DNA of 64,000 nt, from the NCBI GenBank assembly GCA_035649275.1, contig DASRJW010000024.1, positions 53,638 to 117,637 of the forward strand. Direction: 5' to 3'. Below are positions 8,501 through 16,275 of the stretch, one piece after another (position 1 is the first letter of the stretch; each line of letters opens with the position of its first letter). This stretch comes from Candidatus Krumholzibacteriia bacterium. Its GTDB lineage: Bacteria; Krumholzibacteriota; Krumholzibacteriia; G020349025. A model generated the notes under the pieces. That model was not told the DNA's origin. It saw only the letters and a list, made by a program, of their open reading frames with translations, and searched no databases. The position numbers were made by a program, and so were the translations under genes.

Positions 8501-8600
8501 CCATCGTGGCGAGGGGAATTGAACTTGCGGCCGTGACGTGAGGAGCGCTGCTTCGAGAGCAGCCGTCCCGACGCTCAGCGCTGCTCCTGCAGCCATTTCC
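8501..8600 (-). pseudogene. Degenerate tRNA-Ser(CGA)-like relic
   Basis: Read on the minus strand this resembles tRNA-Ser. There is a D-arm-like GGAGCAGCGCTGAGCG, then an anticodon-arm-like GGCTGCTCTCGAAGCAGC containing CGA, a variable-arm-sized spacer, the T-loop consensus TTCAATTC and a CCA-like GCCACGA end. The T-stem halves do not pair (GCAAG against CCCCT) and no 7-bp acceptor stem forms, so it cannot be functional. Its 5' part overlaps the last codons and stop of the kinase gene (stop at 8575). The resemblance may be chance. Confidence 0.25.
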
Positions 8601-10173
8601 TGGGTGGCACGCTGCTGCGCGCGCTCTCCGGCACCAGCGCCTGCCACCAGGAGCGCCCCTGGGCCTCGGTCCACGGCTCCACGCCGCAACGGCGGAGCGA
8701 GTCGAGGAGGTCGTCGGCGCTCTGAGGTCGGCGCGCCGGTTCCTTCTCCAGGCAGGAGAGGATCAAGCTGTCGAGGGCCGAGGGGATGGGGAGCTCGGTG
8801 CGCTGCGAGGGCGGAGTGGGTGGTGTGCGCGCGTGCTGGGCGATCACGTCGACTGCGCTCGCGCCGTCGAACACGAGCTGACCGGTGAGGAGCCAGTAGG
8901 CGAGGCAGCCGACTGCGTAGAGATCGGTGCGGGCGTCCACGGGCTGCATCCCGAGCACTTGCTCGGGGGCCATGAAGCCCGGCGTACCGCCGATGGCATC
9001 GGTAGCGCTCGTGATGCCGTCGGCGGGGCGAGCCGGCTTGACCAGACCGAAATCGAGCACCTTCACCACGTCGAAGGTCCGGCCGTAATGGCAGGCGAAG
9101 ACGTTGGCAGGCTTGATGTCGCGATGGATGAGCTCGTTCTCGTGCGCTTCGGCCAGGGAGTCGCACACCTGGGTGAGGAAGTGCACGGCCCGGGCCGCGG
9201 GCACCGGACCGAATCGCCGCACGAAGGTATCCAGGTCGAACCCATCCAAGAGTTCCATGACATAGTAGAAGGTGCCGTCGTCGGCGATGCCGTAGTCGTA
9301 GACGGCGATGGTGTGCGCCGAGCGCAGGCGTGCCGTAGCCTGCGCCTCCCGCTCGAAGCGCCGCAGCACCTGCTGGCGCTCTGCGAGCGGCACGCCGAGG
9401 AGCTCGGGCCGGACGAGCTTGATGGCCGCGGGACGCGCGAGCAGGCGGTGTTCCGCGCGGTACACCTCCCCCATACCGCCCTTGCGCAGGAGCTCGCCGA
9501 GCTTGTAGCTGCCCAGCTCGCGAGCCGCCGTGACCTCTCGACTGAGCCGCGCCACGACCTTGGCGGGAAGCATGGCCAGGAAGGCGCAAATGAAGTTGGG
9601 CAAGTACGTCCACAGGATCACCTCCCCCGGTGGGAGGGGTACGCCTCGGGCGCCGGTGATTGCCAGGCCGACGAGGTCCATGGCGGCTGCCAAAAGAGAT
9701 GCGACCACGGTGCGGAGCACGGTGTTCGGGACGAGCAGCGGATGCACGAGAAGAAGGGCGCAGATCCAGGAGAGCCCTGCGGTGTTCGGTGTCCATTGGT
9801 TCACCAGACCGATGGCGAAGGCGAGCACCACCTCGTAAACGAGAGCGAGATCGAGGAGGCGAGCCAGCGACAGCGACGCCCGCCGGGTCGCGAAAATCAC
9901 CGCCACCGAGACGAGGATGCAACCCAGGGCGGCCGGATTGCCCGGCCAGGGCCAGGCATCGTCCAGGGGGCGTTCCGGCGACAGCCACGGCCCGACGATG
10001 TTGTTCATCACCAGCCCCAGACTCCAGAGACCGATCCACACCCACGCCGCCGTGGCCAGGCGCCGGCCGGCGTCGCGTTGGATCTCGCTCGGCAGACTGG
10101 CGAGACCGGAACGGCGGTTCAGGGTGTTGACGTCGGCGAGTGAGCCTTGGCGGAGACGCAACTTCCCTCGCAT
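8575..10173 (-). CDS. Membrane-anchored Ser/Thr protein kinase with N-terminal multi-span domain
   Basis: A 532-aa Hanks-type kinase with unusual domain order. The first about 220 residues form a hydrophobic region with roughly six membrane segments (for example WIGLWSLGLVMNNIVG, LLDLALVYEVVLAFAIG). The kinase domain then fills the rest. It has the Gly-rich loop RKGGMGEVYRAEH, ATP-binding Lys in AAIKLV, catalytic HRDIKPANV (His350, Asp352, Lys354), DFG at 374-376 and GTPGFMAPEQ in the activation segment. All key residues are present, so it should be active and face the cytoplasm, with the membrane part as candidate sensor. The start ATG at 10173 lacks a clear ribosome binding site. A TTG five codons in, behind AGGGAAG, is an alternative. 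A TATGAT -10-like element lies on the minus strand at 10228-10223. There is no adjacent phosphatase or obvious substrate gene. Confidence 0.88.
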   Translation of the reverse strand: MRGKLRLRQGSLADVNTLNRRSGLASLPSEIQRDAGRRLATAAWVWIGLWSLGLVMNNIVGPWLSPERPLDDAWPWPGNPAALGCILVSVAVIFATRRASLSLARLLDLALVYEVVLAFAIGLVNQWTPNTAGLSWICALLLVHPLLVPNTVLRTVVASLLAAAMDLVGLAITGARGVPLPPGEVILWTYLPNFICAFLAMLPAKVVARLSREVTAARELGSYKLGELLRKGGMGEVYRAEHRLLARPAAIKLVRPELLGVPLAERQQVLRRFEREAQATARLRSAHTIAVYDYGIADDGTFYYVMELLDGFDLDTFVRRFGPVPAARAVHFLTQVCDSLAEAHENELIHRDIKPANVFACHYGRTFDVVKVLDFGLVKPARPADGITSATDAIGGTPGFMAPEQVLGMQPVDARTDLYAVGCLAYWLLTGQLVFDGASAVDVIAQHARTPPTPPSQRTELPIPSALDSLILSCLEKEPARRPQSADDLLDSLRRCGVEPWTEAQGRSWWQALVPESARSSVPPRKWLQEQR

Positions 10174-10303
10174 TTCGGTGTTGCAACTTCACCCCGAGGA
10201 CAAGGCGGTGAAAGCCAGTGTGATCATAGCGGCCTGGGCGTGGCTCTTCCAGGCTGGGGGGCGCGATGACCCCGCGAGTCGATGGCAGCCACAGCGTCGA
10301 CCT

Positions 10304-10900
10304 TCATCCCTTCAGGTGATCACGCAGCGCGAAGAACGTGTGCACGCAGAGATCCGCCTGCGCCGCATACTCGCCTTCGCCGCCGATGTCGAAATACACC
10401 GTGAAGGTTCCGGCCTCGCGTCCGGCCTGCAGGTCGTAGAGGAAGTCGCCCACCATCACCGCCTGCTCGGGACGGGCGTCCCAGGCTTGCAGGAGCTTGC
10501 GAATGCCGTCGCCGCTCGGTTTCGGAGCGCAAGCTTCGCGGCCGAGTACGAAGGGCGCGGGGAAGAAGGAAGACAGCCCGCATTGCGCCAGGGTCTCCAT
10601 GGCGTTGGCGTGGCTGTTGCGCGTCAGGATGCCGAGCCGGGCGCCGCTTGCATGCAGGAGGCTCAAGAGCTCCAGCGCCCCTGGCTGTGTCCTCGAGCTG
10701 CGGGCGATGGCGAGCTCGATCGCGTCGAGTCGCTGGAACCGCGCCTCCCGTTCTCGCTCAGGGAGAGCGGCCATCTGCTCCAGGATCGGCCGTTGTGGGT
10801 CGAGCCCCAGGCTGCGCTTGATGGCGGGAAAGTCGTGGGCCGCGACCGTCAGGGTTCCGTCCATGTCGAAGATCCAATACCTGCGTGCCGAGAGGCTCAT
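10304..10900 (-). CDS. HAD-superfamily hydrolase (phosphoglycolate phosphatase-like)
   Basis: A 198-aa cytoplasmic phosphatase of the haloacid dehalogenase superfamily. Motif I is DMDGT with the nucleophile Asp12 and acid/base Asp14. Motif II is the Thr in GILTRNSH, motif III the Lys in CAPKPSGDG, and motif IV is GDFLYD. A helical cap lies between motifs I and II, as in phosphoglycolate phosphatase and beta-phosphoglucomutase relatives. The substrate cannot be read from the sequence. Its ATG overlaps the stop of the upstream membrane protein gene as ATGA, so the two are translationally coupled and probably act on a common sugar-phosphate or lipid-linked intermediate (inference). Confidence 0.87.
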   Translation of the reverse strand: MSLSARRYWIFDMDGTLTVAAHDFPAIKRSLGLDPQRPILEQMAALPEREREARFQRLDAIELAIARSSRTQPGALELLSLLHASGARLGILTRNSHANAMETLAQCGLSSFFPAPFVLGREACAPKPSGDGIRKLLQAWDARPEQAVMVGDFLYDLQAGREAGTFTVYFDIGGEGEYAAQADLCVHTFFALRDHLKG

Positions 10901-12132
10901 GGGTATGGCGCAGCCTCGCGCTGTTGCCGCAGCGCCTGCAGTCTGAGTTCGCTCTCGGCGCTCCGCCCGGCGGCCGCGGCCTGCGCCTGATAACGCCGCA
11001 CCACCGCGAGGTCGCCGTAGAGGATGCCTACCAGAACGAGCGCCAGCAGGACCCGGCCCGCGGTGCCCACCCGGTGCCAGAGCCGGTGGAAGCCGAGAGC
11101 GACGGCGCCGCAGAGGAACGCGGCGGGCAAGCAGGTCTCGCCGAGGTCGAGTCGCGCCTGCGTGAGCGGATGCAAGCTCAGCGGTACGAGGAAGGCGAGA
11201 TACGACGACAAGAGCCAGCGCACTGCACCGCCGCCCTTGACGAACCACAGCGCCCCGGCCCCGAGGAAGAGCAGTCCCGAAATCGGCCGGGTCTGCTCGA
11301 CGAGGGTGAGCACTCGCGGCAGCAGTGCCTCCGAAGCTGATTCGACGGGTTGCACCGCGAGGGGCAGCAACATCTGGGAGAGGAGTCGCAGCACCCGCAC
11401 CGGAAGCGACAACCAGGTCGAGGCGCTCAACAGGAGTTCATCGGCGCCCTGGCCGCGCAGCAGCTGCAGGATCACGGCGCCGCTGCCGAGGATGACGAGG
11501 AACGCCATCTTGCGCAGCACCGAGGATAGACTGCGGCGGTGGGGCCACATGAGGCCCCCCAGCATCACCAGCGCCATGGCGCCGGCCTCGTGGCAGAAAA
11601 GCGCCAAAAGGAAAAGCTCGGCGGTGAGGAGTGTCGCCAGCAAACGGCGACGCGGGGTGCGCTCGAGCTGGGCCCGGAGCGCCACGATGCCCGTGCCGAG
11701 GACGAAGGTGGTGGCGAGGAGGATCGACAGGTGCGCCGGCCGCCAGACGCTCTCACCATAGAAACCGAGGGCCAGGGCGAAGAGGATCGCGGCGCCTGCC
11801 GCCACGGCCGATCCGAGGGGGCCCCGGAAGAGCGCGAAGAGCAGCGTGGCGTTCGCGGCATGCAGCACCATGTGGGTGACCACATAGCGCGGTGCGCGCA
11901 ATCCCCAGAGCGAGACCTCGCCGGCGAAGGCGAGCTGGGAAAGGGGGCGCTCGAACGGCGGGATCCAGGGCGGCGTGATGGCATCGGCCGCGCTGCGCAC
12001 CCGCAGAGCGGGCTCGAGGACGGCGAAGTCCGCGCCAGAGAAACCGGTGTCGAGGCTGGAGGAGAAGGCGAAGAAGGCGCAGAAGAGCGAAGCCAGCGCC
12101 ACCCCTATGTGGGCCACGAGACGCAGGTTCAT
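10897..12132 (-). CDS. Polytopic membrane protein, TMTC/GT-C glycosyltransferase-like
   Basis: A 411-aa integral membrane protein with about ten hydrophobic segments and a short charged C-terminal tail. The N-terminal part resembles the GT-C fold family around TMTC proteins. After the first span there is an acidic loop (DTGFSGADF), then FERPLSQLAFAGEVSLWGL and THMVLHAANATLLFAL, which match the family pattern of RPL, an aromatic-rich helix, then HxxNA. Such proteins transfer sugars from lipid-phosphate donors on the outer face of the inner membrane. It lacks the TPR domain common in TMTC proteins, so catalytic activity is unproven. Spacing to the histidine kinase gene upstream is 80 bases. It is coupled by ATGA to the HAD hydrolase. 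Confidence 0.7.
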   Translation of the reverse strand: MNLRLVAHIGVALASLFCAFFAFSSSLDTGFSGADFAVLEPALRVRSAADAITPPWIPPFERPLSQLAFAGEVSLWGLRAPRYVVTHMVLHAANATLLFALFRGPLGSAVAAGAAILFALALGFYGESVWRPAHLSILLATTFVLGTGIVALRAQLERTPRRRLLATLLTAELFLLALFCHEAGAMALVMLGGLMWPHRRSLSSVLRKMAFLVILGSGAVILQLLRGQGADELLLSASTWLSLPVRVLRLLSQMLLPLAVQPVESASEALLPRVLTLVEQTRPISGLLFLGAGALWFVKGGGAVRWLLSSYLAFLVPLSLHPLTQARLDLGETCLPAAFLCGAVALGFHRLWHRVGTAGRVLLALVLVGILYGDLAVVRRYQAQAAAAGRSAESELRLQALRQQREAAPYP

Positions 12133-12212
12133 GAAGGCTCGACCCGGGGCGACACGATGACCTCCCGGGCCACGGTAGAGACGGCTCGTTGCGGCTGCAA
12201 GGGGATTCCGCC

Positions 12213-13871
12213 TCAGGAGGCGCGGCCGACGCGCTCCGAGCGCGGCTGCGCGCCGCGGGGCCGGCGGCGCTTCTCCACCGGGATGCAGAAGGAAAAGGTG
12301 GCGCCCTTCCCGAGGCTGCTCTCCACCTGCACCTGACCGCCGTGCAGCTCCACCAGGTGCCGCACCAGGTCGAGGCCCAGGCCGACGCCCCCATGGCGCC
12401 GCGTGGTCGAGCCGTCGAGCTGCACGAACTTCTCGAAGATGAGCCCGTGGTGTTCCGGGGCGATGCCGATGCCGGCGTCGGTGATCGCCGCCCAGACCAC
12501 GCCCTCTTCGCTCCAGGTGCGGACCCGCACTTCCGCTTCGGGGGGCGAGAACTTGATCGCGTTGGTGAGCAGGTTCCAGACGATCTGTTGCGAGCGCAGT
12601 TCATCCAGGTAGACGAGGGGCAGCTCCGGGTCGAGATCGAGGTGGATGGAGATGCGGTTCTTGTCGGCTGTGGGCCGCACCGTGACCACGGCAGCCTGAA
12701 TCACCTGATTCAACGAGCCGAGCTGTAGCTTGAGCTCCGTGGCCAGGGAGTCGAGCTTGGCGATGTCCAGGAGACCGGCGATGAGCTTCTGCAGCTTCTG
12801 CCCTTGTTCGGCGATGACGCGCAGGAACTGCTCGCGCTTCTCCTCTTCGGGCCGTGTGAGCAGCAACGCCTCGGTGTAGGCGATGATGGCGGTGAGCGGG
12901 GTGCGCAACTCGTGGGAGACGTTGCTCAAGAATTCGTTCTTGAGCATGTCCACTTCCTTCAAACGCTCCGCCGCCTCGGAGAGCTCTTGGTTGCGGCGCA
13001 GCAGCGCCTTTTCCATCGCGCGCATGGTCGACAGGTCGCGCAGCACGCAGAGCAGTTCGCCCTCGCTCCCGAGGGAGACGAGCGTGAGGTGCACGTCGGT
13101 GGCGCCGTTGCGTCCCTGCACCTGCGCCTCCAGCTCCGCCCGGCCGGAGCGGCGGGCGCTGGCGAGGATCTGGCGCACTCGGGGGCGAGGCAGCGCCAGA
13201 ACGCCCGGTTCTCCTGGGCGACTTTCCAGCGGCCGGCCGATCCAATGGTCGGCCCCGGACAGCAGCGTGCTACCACCGCGGCTCTCGCGCACCACGCCAT
13301 CCCGTGACAGCACGAGGACGCACCAGTCCGGCAAGTGCTGCAAGAGCGCTTCATAACGCTCGGCCTCCTGCAGCGCTTGCCAGCGGCGGAGCGTGTGTCC
13401 GAGCACCGGCCCCGCCTGGGCGAGGAAGAAGTGCAGCGCCTCCAAGCGCGTGCTGCGCGGCGCCAGCAAGCGCAGCGTCGCCAGACGCTCGTCGCCATCG
13501 CGCAGCGGCAAGACCAGGCGTTGCGGCGGCGCGCTGCCGCTGCTTCGACCGCTGCCAGGCGCAGCGACGCGCCGCACGGCGTGGGTCGCCGGTAGCGCGT
13601 GCAGGTGCAGTTCCACTTCGCGGGCCCGGGTGTGGCGTGCGGCGCCGGCCACGATGGCATCGAGCAGCGCCGGGAGGTCCTTCGCATGCAGCAGGAAAGC
13701 GAGAGCCGCCAGGGCGTCCGCCGTTTCGTCGCGTCGGCGCCGGCGCTCCAGGCGCCGCGTGGCGTTGCCGTCCAGGCGCGTCGGCGCCCGACGCCGCCGC
13801 GCGCCGCGAGGCGTGCCGGTGGGCGTAACACCCAGAAGGTGGCGAGTGGAGCGGTCCTGACTTCGCGGCAT
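12213..13871 (-). CDS. Cytosolic sensor histidine kinase (GAF/PAS-like, HisKA, HATPase), orphan
   Basis: A 552-aa two-component kinase. The Arg-rich N-terminus is followed by a GAF-like region (about 55-180), a PAS-like region (about 185-290) and a short coiled linker. HisKA follows, with FLSNVSHELRTPL (phosphoacceptor His320), and an HATPase domain containing an N-box (WNLLTNAIKFSP), DAGIGI, KFVQLDGSTTRRHGG and GVGLGLDL. No membrane segment is visible, so it probably senses an internal signal. ATG at 13871 is chosen because GGAG sits 7 bases upstream. An in-frame extension to 13913 has no such site. No response regulator gene is adjacent in this window, so it is an orphan kinase. It diverges from the methyltransferase gene. 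Confidence 0.9.
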   Translation of the reverse strand: MPRSQDRSTRHLLGVTPTGTPRGARRRRAPTRLDGNATRRLERRRRRDETADALAALAFLLHAKDLPALLDAIVAGAARHTRAREVELHLHALPATHAVRRVAAPGSGRSSGSAPPQRLVLPLRDGDERLATLRLLAPRSTRLEALHFFLAQAGPVLGHTLRRWQALQEAERYEALLQHLPDWCVLVLSRDGVVRESRGGSTLLSGADHWIGRPLESRPGEPGVLALPRPRVRQILASARRSGRAELEAQVQGRNGATDVHLTLVSLGSEGELLCVLRDLSTMRAMEKALLRRNQELSEAAERLKEVDMLKNEFLSNVSHELRTPLTAIIAYTEALLLTRPEEEKREQFLRVIAEQGQKLQKLIAGLLDIAKLDSLATELKLQLGSLNQVIQAAVVTVRPTADKNRISIHLDLDPELPLVYLDELRSQQIVWNLLTNAIKFSPPEAEVRVRTWSEEGVVWAAITDAGIGIAPEHHGLIFEKFVQLDGSTTRRHGGVGLGLDLVRHLVELHGGQVQVESSLGKGATFSFCIPVEKRRRPRGAQPRSERVGRAS

Positions 13872-13921
13872 GGAAATTCTCCGGTGCACTCCCGTCAGCA
13901 CGAGACATGCCACGGAATCTG

Positions 13922-13951
13922 TTGACCTGGACGCGCTTGGCCGCCTTTACT
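13922..13951 (+). promoter_or_regulatory. Candidate promoter for the DNA methyltransferase gene
   Basis: TTGACC (13922-13927) and TTTACT (13946-13951) are 18 bases apart in the 120-base divergent gap. Transcription would start near 13958, which favours ATG 13992 over the upstream GTG 13956 as the start codon. Confidence 0.5.
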
Positions 13952-13991
13952 CGCTGTGTTCCATCGTTGCGGAAAGTCGGCGGGGGTGCGG

Positions 13992-15611
13992 ATGGTGCGG
14001 CGGCGCGGTCGAGAGCTCGAACTCTTGCCTCGAGCCATACAAGCGCTGGTGCAACGTCACGCCGACTCGCCGGCGGCGCTCTGGGGTTGGATCGAGCGGC
14101 TCCAAGACGCGCGTGAGCTGCAAGGCACCGTCGCTGTACCGCGGCAAGGGGTGGTGGCGACGCCGGCGCGCGTGGCCCGCCTCATGGCCGAGCGTCTCCT
14201 GCGTGGCCCGCATGGAAACCGGCCGTTGCGCTTGCTGGACGCGGGCTGCGGTTCCGGACGCCTGCTGACCGCGGCGCTGCGCGAAGCGTCGCGCCGCCGA
14301 CTCCGCTTGGGCTGCGAAGGGGTGGAAACCGACGTCGCTGCCGCACGCTGGGCGCAAGCTCTGGAGGAAGTCCACCGCGCCGCCGGCGCCGCCCTCGTCG
14401 GCTGGAAGATCTTGCACGCCGATTTCCTCCTGGACTATGCGCCCCCGTCGCACTTCGACCTCTGCATCGCCAACCCTCCTTGGGTGGCGGCGCGCGCGCT
14501 CAGCGCTGGTTACCGCCGCAAGCTGCACTCGCACCTGCGCGGCATGGGGCGCGCCGATCTGAGCGCCTTGTTCGTGCAACGGTTGCTCGAGGTGTTGCGT
14601 CCCGGCGGCCGGCTGTGCGTCATCGTGCCGAACAAGCTGCTGGCGTCGGACTACGCCACCGCGTTGCGCCACCGTCTGCTGCAGGATTTCCGCCTCGAGG
14701 AAGTCTGGGATCTAGCCGGCGACGGCGTCTTCAGCGCCCACGCCGCCTATCCCGTCATCCTCGTCGTCGCCCACCGGCGTCCCGCCGCGGGAGACACCGT
14801 CGCCGTGCATCACGGCGGTGGAGCGGTGCGGACGCGCTGGCCACAGGAGGCTCTTCTCGCGCTGCCGCGCCATGTCGTGCCCCTCGATCTCCCCGCCGAC
14901 TCCTGGCCGCTGCTGCGGCGCTTACTCGCAGGACCCCGCCTGGGCGACGCGGTCCCCGTCGGTTGCGGTCTCGCGGTCCCGGGCTTCCAGCGCGCCATGG
15001 ATCGAGGTCGGGATCGCATCATCTGCAGCGGCGACATCCGTCCGTTCCGCGTGCGCGGCCGCCGCCGTTTCGCGCCGCAGCAACTGGACCTCGGGCGCCG
15101 CACCCTGGCGCGCCAGAAGGTTCCCAAGGTGGTGATCCCGGGCATGTTCCGCCGTCTCCACGCCGCTTTCGATGCCCGTGGCGATCTGCTCGGACGGGTG
15201 TACTTCGTTCCTGTCAGCGGGCGCGCCGACTCTCGCCGGGCGCTGCTCTTGGCCTTGCTCAACTCGCGCCTCTATGCCGTGCTCTATCGCGGTCTCTTCG
15301 GCGGCGTCGCCCAGTCGGGGGGCTACCTGCGCTTGAATGCCCCCTACTTGCGGCGCCTGCCCTGGCCGCAGCGGGCTCCCTCGGCGGCGCTCCTTCGTCT
15401 GGTGCAGGAGATCGAAAGGTCCGGCGCCCCGGAGAGCGGCAGGGCGCGGCTCGACCGCGGCGTGGAGGATCTCTTCGGCTTGGCGGCGCCGGAGCGCCGT
15501 CTGGTTGCGCGTCTGGAGCGGCGCCTCCACCCGGGACCATCGGGGAGTCCACGAACCGCACGGAGATTGTCCAGGCTGAGCGGGAGCGCCCCGGAAGTCG
15601 CCCCCTCCTGA
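13992..15611 (+). CDS. Solitary N6-adenine DNA methyltransferase (Eco57I/TaqI-like)
   Basis: A 539-aa S-adenosylmethionine-dependent DNA methyltransferase of the gamma-type N6-adenine class. Motif I is LLDAGCGSGRLL (Asp83 onward) and motif IV is NPPW (161-164). The next block (GMGRADLSALFVQRLLEVL, then GRLCVIVPNKLL) matches the Eco57I family. The C-terminal half (KVPKVVIPG, YFVPVSG, LLALLNSRLYAVLYRG, GGYLRLNAPYLRRLPWP) resembles the TaqI-type target recognition domain. There are only about 80 residues before motif I, so no endonuclease domain is fused, and no restriction gene lies nearby. It is therefore probably a regulatory or protective orphan. The target sequence is unknown. Confidence 0.87.
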   Translation: MVRRRGRELELLPRAIQALVQRHADSPAALWGWIERLQDARELQGTVAVPRQGVVATPARVARLMAERLLRGPHGNRPLRLLDAGCGSGRLLTAALREASRRRLRLGCEGVETDVAAARWAQALEEVHRAAGAALVGWKILHADFLLDYAPPSHFDLCIANPPWVAARALSAGYRRKLHSHLRGMGRADLSALFVQRLLEVLRPGGRLCVIVPNKLLASDYATALRHRLLQDFRLEEVWDLAGDGVFSAHAAYPVILVVAHRRPAAGDTVAVHHGGGAVRTRWPQEALLALPRHVVPLDLPADSWPLLRRLLAGPRLGDAVPVGCGLAVPGFQRAMDRGRDRIICSGDIRPFRVRGRRRFAPQQLDLGRRTLARQKVPKVVIPGMFRRLHAAFDARGDLLGRVYFVPVSGRADSRRALLLALLNSRLYAVLYRGLFGGVAQSGGYLRLNAPYLRRLPWPQRAPSAALLRLVQEIERSGAPESGRARLDRGVEDLFGLAAPERRLVARLERRLHPGPSGSPRTARRLSRLSGSAPEVAPS

Positions 15612-15621
15612 GTTTGCAAAC
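15612..15621. promoter_or_regulatory. Palindrome GTTTGCAAAC upstream of the sigma-54 promoter
   Basis: A perfect 10-bp palindrome in an AT-rich island about 40 bases upstream of the -24 element. Its position would suit a binding site for a transcription factor, but this is inference from location only. Confidence 0.3.
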
Positions 15622-15658
15622 CATTGTAAATTATCATTTTGGCATAGAAGAGATGATT

Positions 15659-15674
15659 TGGCACGGGTGTTGCT
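15659..15674 (+). promoter_or_regulatory. Sigma-54 (-24/-12) promoter, full consensus
   Basis: TGGCACGGGTGTTGCT matches the consensus TGGCACGNNNNTTGCW at every defined position, with the GG and GC dinucleotides correctly spaced. Transcription would begin near 15685, about 48 bases before lptC. The downstream operon contains rpoN itself, so sigma-54 probably drives its own gene. An unusually AT-rich stretch lies just upstream. Confidence 0.85.
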
Positions 15675-15732
15675 TGACGCGACCGCCGGCATCTGCTAGT
15701 ACCTGTAGAGAGGCCGGGAAGATTGGCGGAGG

Positions 15733-16275
15733 ATGCACGGAAAAGCAGGAAACAAGCGTCGGGGAATCTGGCTGCTCGCCGCCTTGCTGGCAGCTGGGTG
15801 TGGGCGCGGTGAGAACACCGACACCGTGGGTGCCGGCGACGGGGCGAGCCAGGTGACGCGCAACTTCACGACCACCGCCAGCGACAGCGGCCAGGTGCGC
15901 TACGTGTTCCACGCCCGCATCGCCCGTGCCTACGACGATGACGAGACCCGGGCCGAGCAGGTCCGCGTGGAGTTCTACGACGCCGGCAGGGTGGTCTCGG
16001 TGCTCACCGCCCGGGAAGGCTTCCTGGAAGGGGGCCGCATGACGGCGAAGGGCGACGTGGTGGTGGAGACCACGGACGGTGCGCGCTTGGAGACGCAATC
16101 GCTCTACTGGGATCGGGAGAACCAGAAGATCCGCTCCGAAGAGCTGGTGCGCATCACCCGCCGCGACGATCCGGAGGTGCTCACGGGACGGGGGCTCACG
16201 ACCGACCCGAACCTCGACCTCGTGGACATCCAGAATCCCAGCCTCACGGGGCCGGTGGGCGCGGAACCACGATGA
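15733..16275 (+). CDS. lptC: LPS export protein LptC (lipoprotein form)
   Basis: A 180-aa periplasmic component of the Lpt bridge, passing lipopolysaccharide from LptB2FG towards LptA. The N-terminus carries a lipobox-like end to its hydrophobic stretch ([11 protein letters not shown]), so it is probably lipid-anchored rather than a transmembrane form. The body has the OstA/LptC-type beta pattern ([47 protein letters not shown]). The predicted start at 15733 follows GGCGGAGG closely. The gene ends in an ATGA overlap with lptB. No separate lptA gene lies between them, unlike the usual lptC-lptA-lptB order. Confidence 0.83.
   Translation: MHGKAGNKRRGIWLLAALLAAGCGRGENTDTVGAGDGASQVTRNFTTTASDSGQVRYVFHARIARAYDDDETRAEQVRVEFYDAGRVVSVLTAREGFLEGGRMTAKGDVVVETTDGARLETQSLYWDRENQKIRSEELVRITRRDDPEVLTGRGLTTDPNLDLVDIQNPSLTGPVGAEPR

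Larger units (their letters stand above)
7985..8574. other. 590-base relic zone without a supportable gene
   Basis: No reading frame here has both gene-like composition and a ribosome binding site. The region holds a 30-base direct repeat pair (8364 and 8450), shorter repeated words (GAGTGCAGG twice between 8270 and 8312) and a degenerate tRNA-Ser-like sequence at its right end, running into the 3' end of the kinase gene. It lies beside a frameshifted gene remnant, so it looks like a decaying or once-mobile segment. Confidence 0.5.

Noticed and set aside
8235-8541. Several overlapping small plus-strand frames containing PEFSAFSA-like peptides
   Set aside because: They arise from the 30-bp DNA repeat read in different frames. 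The ending GELNLRP is the familiar artefact of translating antisense tRNA-like DNA.
8170-8575. Remnant integron or phage attachment region
   Set aside because: No integrase, attC-like hairpin or transposase fragment is visible; only direct repeats and a doubtful tRNA-like relic are present.
13956-13991. GTG at 13956 as start of the methyltransferase
   Set aside because: It falls at the predicted transcription start of the TTGACC/TTTACT promoter, and the added residues have no family similarity.
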